From Brevundimonas sp. G8 (GTDB lineage: Bacteria; Pseudomonadota; Alphaproteobacteria; Caulobacterales; Caulobacteraceae): 64,000 bases of DNA. Made by a program: the position numbers and the translations under genes. The stretch lies in the NCBI RefSeq assembly GCF_902506205.1, contig NZ_LR732816.1, positions 2,466,537 through 2,530,536 of the forward strand, in the 5' to 3' direction. The notes below the pieces were generated by a model. It had not been told where the DNA came from. It searched no databases and saw only the letters and a program-made list of their open reading frames with translations. Of this stretch, positions 36,817-44,828 are shown piece after piece; position 1 is the stretch's first letter, and each line of letters begins with the position of its first letter.

Positions 36817-37500
36817 GTGGGGGTGGCGCTGTTCGTCGGCTTTCTGGCCTTGGGCGGCTGGCAGATTCAGCGCCTGGCCTGGAAGACCGACCTGATCGCC
36901 CAGGTCGACGCCCGCGTCCATGCGCCGGCTGAACCCGGGCCGGGGCCGAGACAATGGCCGACCGTCACACGACAGGACGACCAGTATCGTCGCATGGTCG
37001 TGCAGGGGGTCTTCGAGCACGACAAGGAAACCCTGGTTCAGGCCGTGACCGATGCGGGCGGCGGCTTCTGGGTCATGACGCCGCTGGTCGATGCGCGCGG
37101 CTTCACCGTCCTGATCAACCGCGGCTTCGTGCCTGCCGGACGGCGCGATCCGGCCGCGCGCGCAGATGGACAGGTCATGGGGCCGCAGACCGTCGTGGGC
37201 CTGCTCAGGATCACGGAACCCAAGGGCGGCTTTCTGCGCGCCAACGACGCCGCTGGCGACCGCTGGCGGTCGCGCGACGTGGCGGCGATCGCGGCGCGGC
37301 GCGGCCTGACGAACGTCGCGCCCTATTTCATCGATGCGGACGCGACGCCCAATCCGGGGGGCTGGCCGCTGGGCGGACTGACCGTGATCCGGTTCGCCAA
37401 CAGTCATCTGGTTTATGCCCTGACCTGGTTCGGCATGGCGTTGCTGACGCTGGTCGGCCTTTGGCTGTTCCTGCGAGACGGCCGGCGCAGGCGGCCATGA
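36817..37500 (+). CDS. SURF1-family oxidase assembly protein
   Basis: A ~227-residue membrane protein with SURF1 landmarks: LGGWQIQRLAWKTDLIA after the first helix, a periplasmic domain with VLINRGFVPAGRRDP and NPGGWPLGGLTVIRFANSHLVYALTWFGMA running into the second helix. SURF1 helps insert heme a/o into oxidase subunit I. Placement right after cyoD indicates a quinol-oxidase-specific SURF1. The listed start is the first GTG, but it cuts into the first helix. The frame runs back to 36724 with natural-looking residues (TDTSPAPDK...) and no ATG, GTG or TTG; an ATC at 36748 with GAGG five bases before is the best-placed start. Its stop overlaps regB (ATGA). Confidence 0.85.
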   Translation: MGVALFVGFLALGGWQIQRLAWKTDLIAQVDARVHAPAEPGPGPRQWPTVTRQDDQYRRMVVQGVFEHDKETLVQAVTDAGGGFWVMTPLVDARGFTVLINRGFVPAGRRDPAARADGQVMGPQTVVGLLRITEPKGGFLRANDAAGDRWRSRDVAAIAARRGLTNVAPYFIDADATPNPGGWPLGGLTVIRFANSHLVYALTWFGMALLTLVGLWLFLRDGRRRRP

Positions 37501-38822
37501 CCTCGGGCCTTCAAAGGCTGCTGGGGCTGGGCGGGCTCAGCGGCGGCGTCGCCTCGCACGGCGGGGCCAACCGGCGCAACATGCTGCTGCTGATCCAGCT
37601 GCGCTGGCTGGCCGTCGCCGGGCAGATGGCGACGATCCTGCTGGTTCAGTATGTGATGCGTATCCCGCTGCCGGTGCTGTGGCTGCTGGCCGCGCCCGTG
37701 GGACTGGTGCTGGTCAATCTGATCAGCGCGCCGCTGACCGCACGCCGCGAGGAGGTCGAGGATCAGGCGCTGATGATCGCCCTGCTGGCGGATGTGGCGG
37801 CCTTGACCTGGCTGCTGTTCCTGACGGGGGGTGCGGCCAATCCCTTCGTGGCGCTTTATCTGCTTCAGGTGGTGCTGGGGGCCGTGCTGCTGGCGCCGGT
37901 CTATGCCTGGGCTCTGATCGCCATCACCAGCCTGTGTTTCGCCGGGCTGGGCCTGCATTCACAGCCGTTGAATCTGCCGCCGGCGCGAGAGGATTCGCTG
38001 CTCGGCCTTTATCTGCAAGGCAGTTTGATATGTTTCGTCCTGATGGCGGTGCTGCTGGTGCTGTTCGTCACCCGGATCAGCCAGAACCTGCGCGAGCGCG
38101 ACGCCTCCGTCGCCGCCATGCGTCAGCAGACCGCCGAGCACGATCACATCGTCCGCATGGGCCTGCTGGCGTCGGGGGCCGCGCATGAACTGGGCACGCC
38201 GCTGGCGTCACTGTCCGTGATCCTCAGCGACTGGAAGCGGATGCCGGCCCTGACCCAGGATCCCGATCTGGCGCAGGACATGACGGTGATGCGGGCCGAG
38301 GTCGAGCGCTGCAAGGCCATCGTCACCGGCATCCTGATGTCGGCCGGCGAGGCGAGGGGACAGGCGCCCGAGCGCACCACCCTGCGGGCCTTCGTCGCCG
38401 ATGTCGTCGCCAGTTGGAATGGCGACGGCGTTGCCGTGCAGATCCATGACGAACTGGCCCAGAACCCGTCCATCATCGCCGACCCGGCCCTGCGTCAGGT
38501 GCTGGGCGTGCTGTTCGACAATGCGGTCGAGGCCGGCGCTGGGCGCATCGTCGTCACCACGACGCGGACGGATGACACGCTCGGCATCGCCGTGAGAGAC
38601 GACGGACCGGGGTTCCCAGCCGCCATCCTTCAGGCCTGGGGTAAGCCCTACAACTCGACCAAGCCCCGCGCGGGCGCCGGCCTGGGGCTGTTCCTGCTGA
38701 TGAACGTGATCCGGTCGCTGGGCGGCCGGGTCGAGGCTTCCAATCCCCCGGCCGGGGGCGCAGAGGTGCGGCTGACGTTGCCGCTGTCGGCGCTGGCGCC
38801 CAAGGACGAGATCGCTCCATGA
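37497..38822 (+). CDS. regB: Redox sensor histidine kinase (RegB/PrrB/ActS)
   Basis: A 441-residue kinase with six membrane helices. The ubiquinone-sensing heptad GGAANPF is at residues 111-117 in the transmembrane domain. The phosphoacceptor is H230 in SGAAHELGTPLASLS, the exact RegB H-box style. A cysteine at 272 (ERCKAIV) corresponds by position to the redox-active cysteine known in Rhodobacter RegB. ATPase motifs VLFDNAVEAGA and DDGPGF/GLGLFLL follow. It phosphorylates RegA in response to the quinone pool and oxygen. Its start overlaps the SURF1 stop and its stop overlaps regA, so it is translated with the oxidase genes. Confidence 0.92.
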   Translation: MTSGLQRLLGLGGLSGGVASHGGANRRNMLLLIQLRWLAVAGQMATILLVQYVMRIPLPVLWLLAAPVGLVLVNLISAPLTARREEVEDQALMIALLADVAALTWLLFLTGGAANPFVALYLLQVVLGAVLLAPVYAWALIAITSLCFAGLGLHSQPLNLPPAREDSLLGLYLQGSLICFVLMAVLLVLFVTRISQNLRERDASVAAMRQQTAEHDHIVRMGLLASGAAHELGTPLASLSVILSDWKRMPALTQDPDLAQDMTVMRAEVERCKAIVTGILMSAGEARGQAPERTTLRAFVADVVASWNGDGVAVQIHDELAQNPSIIADPALRQVLGVLFDNAVEAGAGRIVVTTTRTDDTLGIAVRDDGPGFPAAILQAWGKPYNSTKPRAGAGLGLFLLMNVIRSLGGRVEASNPPAGGAEVRLTLPLSALAPKDEIAP

Positions 38823-39355
38823 TCGATGAGGCCAGACTGCTGCTGATCGTCGAGGACGACGAATCTTTCTCGACCACCCTTCGCCGGTCGTTCGAACGGC
38901 GCGGTTATGCCGTCGTCAGCGCCGCCAGTCCCGACCAGATGACCGAGGTGCTGAAGACGCATCGTCCCGGCTATGCGGTCGTGGACCTGAAGCTGGGCGG
39001 TCACTCCGGCCTGACCTGCGTGGAGGCCCTGCACGCCTTCGATCCCGAGATGAACATCGTCGTCCTGACCGGCTTCGCCAGCATCGCCACGGCGGTCGAG
39101 GCCATCAAGCTGGGCGCGCGACACTATCTGGCCAAGCCCGCCAGTTCAGACGACATCGAGACCGCGTTCGGGCGGGCGGACGGCGACGCCGAGACGCCGC
39201 TGGGCACGCGCCCGACCTCGATCAAGACGCTGGAGTGGGAGCGGATCCACGAGACGCTGGTGGAGACCGACTTCAACATCTCCGAGGCCGCGCGGCGCCT
39301 GGGCATGCACCGTCGCACCCTGGCGCGAAAGCTGGAAAAGCGGCGCGTGACCTAA
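38819..39355 (+). CDS. regA: Redox response regulator (RegA/PrrA/ActR)
   Basis: A 178-residue regulator: receiver domain with EDDE near residue 12 and phosphoacceptor D56 in VVDLKLGG, then a short linker and a Fis-type helix-turn-helix (FNISEAARRLGMHRRTLARKLEKR), nearly the invariant RegA recognition helix. It controls respiration, and in other alphaproteobacteria carbon and nitrogen fixation, with RegB. The start overlaps the regB stop (ATGA). The gene converges on the HIT-family gene with a four-base overlap. Confidence 0.93.
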   Translation: MIDEARLLLIVEDDESFSTTLRRSFERRGYAVVSAASPDQMTEVLKTHRPGYAVVDLKLGGHSGLTCVEALHAFDPEMNIVVLTGFASIATAVEAIKLGARHYLAKPASSDDIETAFGRADGDAETPLGTRPTSIKTLEWERIHETLVETDFNISEAARRLGMHRRTLARKLEKRRVT

Positions 39356-39789
39356 TCCAGCGCGGCCGCGATCCGGTCGGCCAGAGCCTGCAAGGTCGCC
39401 GTGTCGGCCATCGGCGCATGGCCGTGACCCTTCATCTCACGATCGGCCCAACGCGGCACGATGTGGAAATGCAGGTGGAACACCGTCTGTCCGCCCGCGT
39501 CGCCGTTGAACTGAAGGATCGCCAGACCCTCGGGCTGCAGCGCCTTCTCGACCGCCTTGGCCGTGCGTTGAAGGGCGGCGGTCATGCGGGCCAGAACCTC
39601 CGGCTCGACCTCCAGCAGATTGCGGGCCTGTGACTGTTTGGCGATGATCAGGACGTGGCCTTCCGACTGCGGAAACACGTCCATGAAGGCCAGGACGTGA
39701 TCGTCCTCCCATATTTTTACCGAGGGGATTTCGCCGCGCAGGATCTTGGCGAAGATGTTGTTCGGGTCATAGGCGCCGTGCAGGCTCAT
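39352..39789 (-). CDS. HIT-family nucleotide hydrolase
   Basis: A 145-residue HIT protein with IFAKILRGEIPSVKI at the start, AFMDVFPQSEGHVLII, FNGDAGGQTVFHLHFHIVPR and the catalytic histidine triad HLHFHIV. Members hydrolyse adenosine 5'-monophosphoramidate-type or dinucleoside polyphosphate substrates. The ATG at 39789 is preceded by GGAG; an upstream start in the same frame adds 33 unlikely residues. Its stop overlaps regA on the opposite strand. Confidence 0.9.
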   Translation of the reverse strand: MSLHGAYDPNNIFAKILRGEIPSVKIWEDDHVLAFMDVFPQSEGHVLIIAKQSQARNLLEVEPEVLARMTAALQRTAKAVEKALQPEGLAILQFNGDAGGQTVFHLHFHIVPRWADREMKGHGHAPMADTATLQALADRIAAALD

Positions 39790-39899
39790 GGGCGGTCTCC
39801 GTGCGGTGTCGGCCTTGGGAATAGCAGCGGCGAGCGCGAAGGGGGAGCCTTCGCCCGCGCGATGCATTATGGTCACGCTTGAACGCAACGAGGCACGAC

Positions 39900-40259
39900 A
39901 TGATCCGTTTCATCATCCAGGCGCTGGTCACCATGGCGGGCCTGTGGCTGTCCGCCCGTTTCGTGCCGGGCGTCGACTTCACCAGCACGGGATCGCTGAT
40001 CGCGGCGGCCATCATCCTGGGGTTGGTCAACGCCTTCGTGCGGCCGATCCTGGTGGTGCTGACCTTCCCGATCACCGTGGTGACCCTGGGCCTGTTCCTG
40101 CTGGTGGTGAACGCCGCCATGATCGGGCTGACGTCCATCTTCCTGGATGGATTCCGGGTCGAGGACCTGTGGGCCGGCATCGGCGCAGCCATCGTGACCG
40201 GCGTGGTCAGCTGGATCGCCGGGGCCTTCATCGGCGGCGGCGAAGAGGCGCGACGCTAG
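39900..40259 (+). CDS. Four-helix membrane protein, phage_holin_4_2 family
   Basis: A 119-residue protein with four predicted membrane helices: MIRFIIQALVTMAGLWLSA, GSLIAAAIILGLVNAFVRPILVVLTFPITVVTLGLFLLVVNAAM (two helices), and the terminal AIVTGVVSWIAGAFIGGG. The NAFVRPILVVLTFPITVVTLG segment is diagnostic of PF04020. Despite the family name, chromosomal members are ordinary inner-membrane proteins with no lysis role shown. GAGG before the ATG at 39900 supports that start over an upstream TTG. It overlaps the convergent hybrid kinase by four bases. Confidence 0.85.
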   Translation: MIRFIIQALVTMAGLWLSARFVPGVDFTSTGSLIAAAIILGLVNAFVRPILVVLTFPITVVTLGLFLLVVNAAMIGLTSIFLDGFRVEDLWAGIGAAIVTGVVSWIAGAFIGGGEEARR

Positions 40260-42022
40260 GCGTCAACCGCCACGGCGTCCATGATGACGCTTTGAAGGGC
40301 GGCGATCTCGATCGGTTTCTTCAGCACCCCGTCGGCGCCGGCCGCTCTGTAGCGCGCGACATCCTCGTCGAAGACATTGGCCGTCAGCATGTGGATCGGC
40401 GTGGGAGGGCGACCGGATGCGGCCTGTTCGGCGCGGATGGCGATCAAGGCTTCCACGCCATCCATGACCGGCATCATCACGTCCATCAGCACCAGGTCGA
40501 ACGTTTGGTCGCGCACGGCGGCGACCGCCTCCTGTCCGTTCTCGACCAGGGTCAGATCGACGCCGAACGGTTCGAGCAGCAGGGTCAGCAGCTTGCGATT
40601 GGCGGGGTGGTCTTCGGCGGCCAGAATCCGAGGGGCCTGATCAGGTGCGATCAGCGCGGGGGCGATGGAAAACGACGGTATCGACGCCGGCGCCGCGCGG
40701 TCGGCGGTGAAGCGGAACCAGAAGACGGCGCCTTGCGGCCGCGCCGACCGAACGCCCAGCGCGCCGCCCAGCGCCTCGACACTGGCGCGGCACAGGGCCA
40801 GACCCAGTCCCGAGCCGCCGGCTGCACGTCCGGCGTCAAGCTGTTCGAAGGGCTGGAATATGCGCTCGCGTTGATCCTCCGGCACGCCCGGCCCCTGGTC
40901 GTGGACCTCGAAGTCCAGATCGATGCGGCCATCGGAGGCGGGCAGGGCGCGGGCCATTATGCGGATCGTGCCGTTTGGCGTCAGCTTCAAGGCGTTGGAC
41001 AGATAGTTGATCAGCACCTGTTCGACCCGCGCCTCATCGGTCATGACGACGAAGTGCTCGGGCGCGCCCTGGCGTTCGATCTCCAGCGTCAGGCCCAGTT
41101 CCTCGACGCGCGAGCGCCAGACGCGGGCGACGGCGTCCAGCCGTTCGGCGAGATCGACGGGGGCGAGTTGGAGGTCGGTTTGGCCGGATTCGATCTTCGA
41201 GATGTCCAGGGCGCCGTTCAACAGCCGCAGCAACATGCCGCCCGCGTCCGCCATGTCGGCGACGACAACCGCTTCAGATTCTGGTCGTGGACGTCCGCGC
41301 AGCACCTCGGTCAGGCCCAGGATGACGTTCAGAGGCGTGCGGACCTCATGGCTGATCATGGCCAGGAACCGGGACTTGGCCTGGTTGGCGCGTTCGGCGG
41401 CGGCGCGGTCGGTCTCAGCCTGGGCCAGGGCGGTGTGGATCTCGCGTGAACGCTCGGTCACCGCCACCATCAGTTCCACGGTCTCGCGGTCGCTGCGCCA
41501 TTGACGCCATGCCGTGCCGATCACAGCCAGAACGAAGACGCAGACGCTGACCTGAAGCGCCTTGTCCCAACTGGCTTCGGCGAATGTGATGATGCCCATG
41601 GCGATGGAGGGCGGCAGGACCGCGGCGATGAAGCCTTTGCGACTGGCGTGGACCTGTAGGGCCCCGACCATGAGATTGCCCGCGAGCAGCAGCAGAAGGT
41701 GCTTTAGATAGTTGGGCTCGATCCGCCAGACCACTAATACGTAGAGAGCGTTGTGCGTCGCCAGAGCCAGGGTGATCAGTTCGGTCCAGCGGTGCAGACG
41801 CCAGACTGCATCCGGTGCTTCTGAATGATCGCGGGCCGTCTGCACCACCCGCCACAGCAGCATGTACAGACCGAACTGGAAGAAGGCGAAGTTGGCGGCC
41901 CAGGCCCAACCTAAAATCCACCAGGCGACAAGGACGATGGCGGCGATGCTCGCCAGCCGCACCGGGAACATGTCCCGGTACCGATCCGCATACGCCCGCA
42001 CATAATCAGCGTTCTGGATCAC
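40256..42022 (-). CDS. Hybrid sensor histidine kinase/response regulator
   Basis: A 588-residue protein with about six hydrophobic helices in residues 20-172 and no periplasmic domain, so it probably senses a membrane-associated signal. A coiled coil precedes HisKA with H225 in MISHEVRTPLNVILG. The ATPase domain has NYLSNALKLTP, DQGPGVPEDQ and GSGLGLAL. A C-terminal receiver carries D514 in LVLMDVMMPVMDG. No Hpt or output domain is attached, so it needs a separate phosphotransfer partner. The N-box shows NALKLTP where NAxKFTP is usual, a mild variant. The signal is unknown. Confidence 0.88.
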   Translation of the reverse strand: MIQNADYVRAYADRYRDMFPVRLASIAAIVLVAWWILGWAWAANFAFFQFGLYMLLWRVVQTARDHSEAPDAVWRLHRWTELITLALATHNALYVLVVWRIEPNYLKHLLLLLAGNLMVGALQVHASRKGFIAAVLPPSIAMGIITFAEASWDKALQVSVCVFVLAVIGTAWRQWRSDRETVELMVAVTERSREIHTALAQAETDRAAAERANQAKSRFLAMISHEVRTPLNVILGLTEVLRGRPRPESEAVVVADMADAGGMLLRLLNGALDISKIESGQTDLQLAPVDLAERLDAVARVWRSRVEELGLTLEIERQGAPEHFVVMTDEARVEQVLINYLSNALKLTPNGTIRIMARALPASDGRIDLDFEVHDQGPGVPEDQRERIFQPFEQLDAGRAAGGSGLGLALCRASVEALGGALGVRSARPQGAVFWFRFTADRAAPASIPSFSIAPALIAPDQAPRILAAEDHPANRKLLTLLLEPFGVDLTLVENGQEAVAAVRDQTFDLVLMDVMMPVMDGVEALIAIRAEQAASGRPPTPIHMLTANVFDEDVARYRAAGADGVLKKPIEIAALQSVIMDAVAVDA

Positions 42023-42095
42023 GCAAAGCCGTCCCTACTCACCTAGCTTGGCCATACATGGCGAAGCTTAATGAGCCCTCAATCGGAGCGTGTCG

Positions 42096-43100
42096 TCAGC
42101 CGACCTTCACCCGCGTCGCCGCTTCGGGCAGGTCTTCACCGAACGCGCGTTGGTAGAATTCGGCGATGCTCGGGCGTTCGAGTTCGTCGCACTTGTTCAG
42201 GAAGGTCAGGCGGAAGCTGAGCGCCAGGTCGCCGTTGAAGATGATTGCGTTCTGGGCCCAGGTGATGACCGTGCGGGGCGACATGACGGTGGAGATGTCG
42301 CCGTTCATGAAGGCGTTGCGGGTCATGTCGGCGACGCGGACCATGGCGGCGATCTGACGCCGGCCTTCCGCCGTGGCGTACTCGGGCGCCTTGGCGGCGA
42401 CGATCTCGGCCTCCACGTCGTGGTCGAGGTAGTTCAGCGTCGTGACGATGTTCCAGCGGTCCAACTGGGCCTGATTGATCTGTTGCGCGCCATGATACAG
42501 GCCCGTGGTGTCGCCCAGACCAATGGTGTTGGTGGTGGCGAACAGGCGGAAATGCTTGTTGGGGCGGATGACGCGGTTCTGGTCCAGCAGGGTCAGACGC
42601 CCCTGGGCCTCCAGCACGCGTTGGATGACGAACATCACATCGGGACGGCCGGCGTCGTATTCGTCGAACACCAGGGCGATGGGGCGTTGCAGCGACCAGG
42701 GCAGGATGCCCTCGCGGAACTCGGTGATCTGCTTGCCGTCCTTAAGGACGATGGCGTCCTTGCCGATCAGGTCGATGCGGCTGACGTGGCTGTCCAGGTT
42801 CACGCGCACCAGGGGCCAGTTCAGGCGGGCGGCTACCTGTTCGATGTGGGTCGACTTGCCGGTGCCGTGATAGCCCTGGACCATGACGCGACGGTCAAAG
42901 GCGAAGCCGGCGCAGATGGCGATCGTGGTCTGCGGATCGAATCGATAGGCCTCGTCGATCTCGGGCACATGGCTGTCGCGCTCGGCAAAGCATGGCACGG
43001 TCATGTCGCTGTCCACGCCGAACGCCTCGCGCAGGGTCACGCGGCGGTGCGGTTCGAGCGTCAGCAGGGGATCGGGGGAGGCGTCGAGCGGGGAGGTCAT
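42096..43100 (-). CDS. cobS: CobS-type AAA+ ATPase (cobaltochelatase subunit)
   Basis: A 334-residue MoxR/CobS AAA+ protein. The N-terminus resembles the CobS lead ([20 protein letters not shown]), followed by Walker [10 protein letters not shown], Walker [17 protein letters not shown], sensor 1 [19 protein letters not shown] and an arginine-rich C-terminal region. In aerobic cobalamin synthesis CobS with CobT and CobN inserts cobalt; neither partner is beside it here, and many alphaproteobacteria keep CobS/CobT without the full pathway. The length equals classical CobS. Eleven bases separate it from the monooxygenase gene upstream, so they may be co-transcribed. Confidence 0.87.
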   Translation of the reverse strand: MTSPLDASPDPLLTLEPHRRVTLREAFGVDSDMTVPCFAERDSHVPEIDEAYRFDPQTTIAICAGFAFDRRVMVQGYHGTGKSTHIEQVAARLNWPLVRVNLDSHVSRIDLIGKDAIVLKDGKQITEFREGILPWSLQRPIALVFDEYDAGRPDVMFVIQRVLEAQGRLTLLDQNRVIRPNKHFRLFATTNTIGLGDTTGLYHGAQQINQAQLDRWNIVTTLNYLDHDVEAEIVAAKAPEYATAEGRRQIAAMVRVADMTRNAFMNGDISTVMSPRTVITWAQNAIIFNGDLALSFRLTFLNKCDELERPSIAEFYQRAFGEDLPEAATRVKVG

Positions 43101-43110
43101 GGCAGTGCGA

Positions 43111-44211
43111 TTAGCGCAGGCTGACCGGGTGGTCGAGACCCATGCCGATACGAAGCGCGCGGTTCCTCAAAAGCGGCAGGCGGGCGGCGATCGGCGGAAG
43201 CGTTCGCTTGGCCAGATCGGCGACCGGGCCGGTGTTGCGTACGAAGCGGGTCAGGGTGCGAACATTGCGGACGACGGCGGCGTCCACACGATGTCGCAGG
43301 CGATGATAGTCGTCGAGGCGGCCAGTCTCGCCGGCCAGGAAATCAGCAGCGCAGGCGGCGAAGACATAGGCGTCCTCAATGCCCAGGTTCATGCCGCGCG
43401 CGCCGACCGGCGAGTGGATGTGAGCGGCGTCTCCACCCAGGGCGATGCGTCCGACCGACAGGCGTTCGGCGATGCGATGTGAGACCTTGAAGTCGCTTTG
43501 CCAGCGCACGGCGCCGATGCGCCAGTCGGCTGGAATCCGTTCCAACAGAGGGCGGCCAAAGGAGAACAGGCGGAAAGTCTGGCCCGAGAAGGGCAGACAG
43601 ATGAAGCCGCCGTCCGGCTGAAAGTCGATCCAGCCCTCGTCCCCAGGCGGGCCGTCCAGATCGACGTCCATCAGATGCCACGGTTCGGGCCAGCCGTCGC
43701 CGGTGAAGGCGACGCCGAGAGCGTGGCGGGCGATGGAATGGGCGCCGTCGGCGGCGAAGATCAATGGGGCGGTCAGGGTCTCGCCGTCCGCCAGAACGAC
43801 CGACGCCGTTGTCTTGGTCTGGCTGACGGAGGCTGCTGACCGGTCGCGTTCGATGTGAATGCCCAGCGCAGTCAGCGCTTTGGTCAGGTGGGCCTCGGAT
43901 CGTGCCTGAGGCAGGATGACCATGGGATGAGCGCCGCCAAGGGCGGCCGTATCGAGAGGAATTTTCGCCAGCGGCCTGCCGTGGTGATGCAAGCTGAGGG
44001 CGCGGATCGGCTGGGCCTCGGCCAGAATCGCGGCGGTGACGCCAGTCTCTTCCAGAAGCGACAGGGTGCGCGGGTTGACGCCAAGCGCACGCGACGTCTG
44101 GCGCGGCGCGGGATCGGCGTCGAGGATCCGCACATCGACCCCGCGACGGGTCATGAACAGCGCAGCGGCCAGTCCGACCGGCCCTGCGCCTATGATCAGA
44201 ACGGGTTCCAT
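43111..44211 (-). CDS. FAD-dependent monooxygenase (PF01494 type)
   Basis: A 366-residue flavoprotein hydroxylase. It has N-terminal [17 protein letters not shown] with a GxGxxG fingerprint, the DG motif [17 protein letters not shown], and the GD motif [30 protein letters not shown] that binds the FAD ribityl chain. Relatives hydroxylate aromatic rings or act in ubiquinone synthesis (UbiH/Coq6). Sequence outside the FAD motifs does not settle which. Position next to cobS gives no substrate hint. Both families of motif are intact, so it should be active. Confidence 0.82.
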   Translation of the reverse strand: MEPVLIIGAGPVGLAAALFMTRRGVDVRILDADPAPRQTSRALGVNPRTLSLLEETGVTAAILAEAQPIRALSLHHHGRPLAKIPLDTAALGGAHPMVILPQARSEAHLTKALTALGIHIERDRSAASVSQTKTTASVVLADGETLTAPLIFAADGAHSIARHALGVAFTGDGWPEPWHLMDVDLDGPPGDEGWIDFQPDGGFICLPFSGQTFRLFSFGRPLLERIPADWRIGAVRWQSDFKVSHRIAERLSVGRIALGGDAAHIHSPVGARGMNLGIEDAYVFAACAADFLAGETGRLDDYHRLRHRVDAAVVRNVRTLTRFVRNTGPVADLAKRTLPPIAARLPLLRNRALRIGMGLDHPVSLR

Positions 44212-44262
44212 GGCGAGCTTCCGTTCATCCGACAGGCGCCGGATGAACGGAATGGGCCAGGA

Positions 44263-44691
44263 TCAGTTCGCCGCCAATCGCACATCCACGTTGCCGCGCG
44301 TGGCGTTGGAGTAGGGGCAGACCTGATGAGCCTTTTCGATCAGGTCGTCGATGACGGCCTGGTCCAGACCGTGGTCGGTGACGGTCAGGTCCACGTCGAG
44401 GTTGAAGCCCTCGCCCTTGGTGTTCTTGCCGAAGCCGACGCCGGCCGTGACCTTGGTGTCGGGGCCGACGGGCGTGCCGGCCTTGCCGCTGACCAGGCGC
44501 AACGCGCCGAGGTAGCAGGCGGCGTATCCGGTGGCGAAGAGTTGCTCGGGGTTGGTGCCGTCGCCGCCCTTGCCGCCCATTTCCTTGGGCGTGGACAGTT
44601 TGACGTCGATCTTGCCGTCGTCGGTGGCCGAGCGGCCGTCTTCGCGGCCTCCGCCGGAGGCGGTGGACTGGGCGCGATACAGAACTTCCAT
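44263..44691 (-). CDS. ohr: Organic hydroperoxide resistance protein (Ohr)
   Basis: A 142-residue OsmC/Ohr-family thiol peroxidase. The two catalytic cysteines are present: C59 in FATGYAACYLGAL and C125 in HQVCPYSNATRGN; the NPEQLFA motif precedes the first. Ohr reduces lipid and organic hydroperoxides using lipoylated proteins. It stands alone, divergent from the PBP1A gene. No OhrR gene is adjacent. Confidence 0.93.
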   Translation of the reverse strand: MEVLYRAQSTASGGGREDGRSATDDGKIDVKLSTPKEMGGKGGDGTNPEQLFATGYAACYLGALRLVSGKAGTPVGPDTKVTAGVGFGKNTKGEGFNLDVDLTVTDHGLDQAVIDDLIEKAHQVCPYSNATRGNVDVRLAAN

Positions 44692-44828
44692 GGCAGGCTC
44701 CTTGGGTTGGGAATGCTTGAGATGGGGGCTTAACGGAAGACGGGAAGGGGACGTTGCATCCTCGCTCTAGCAATCGACCGGCGACGCGGGCTAAAGCACC
44801 TGTTCGGGGCGCGTCGTCGGAGTACGCA

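Noticed and set aside
39900-40259. Phage holin with lysis function
   Set aside because: The PF04020 family name is historical; there is no endolysin or phage context here.
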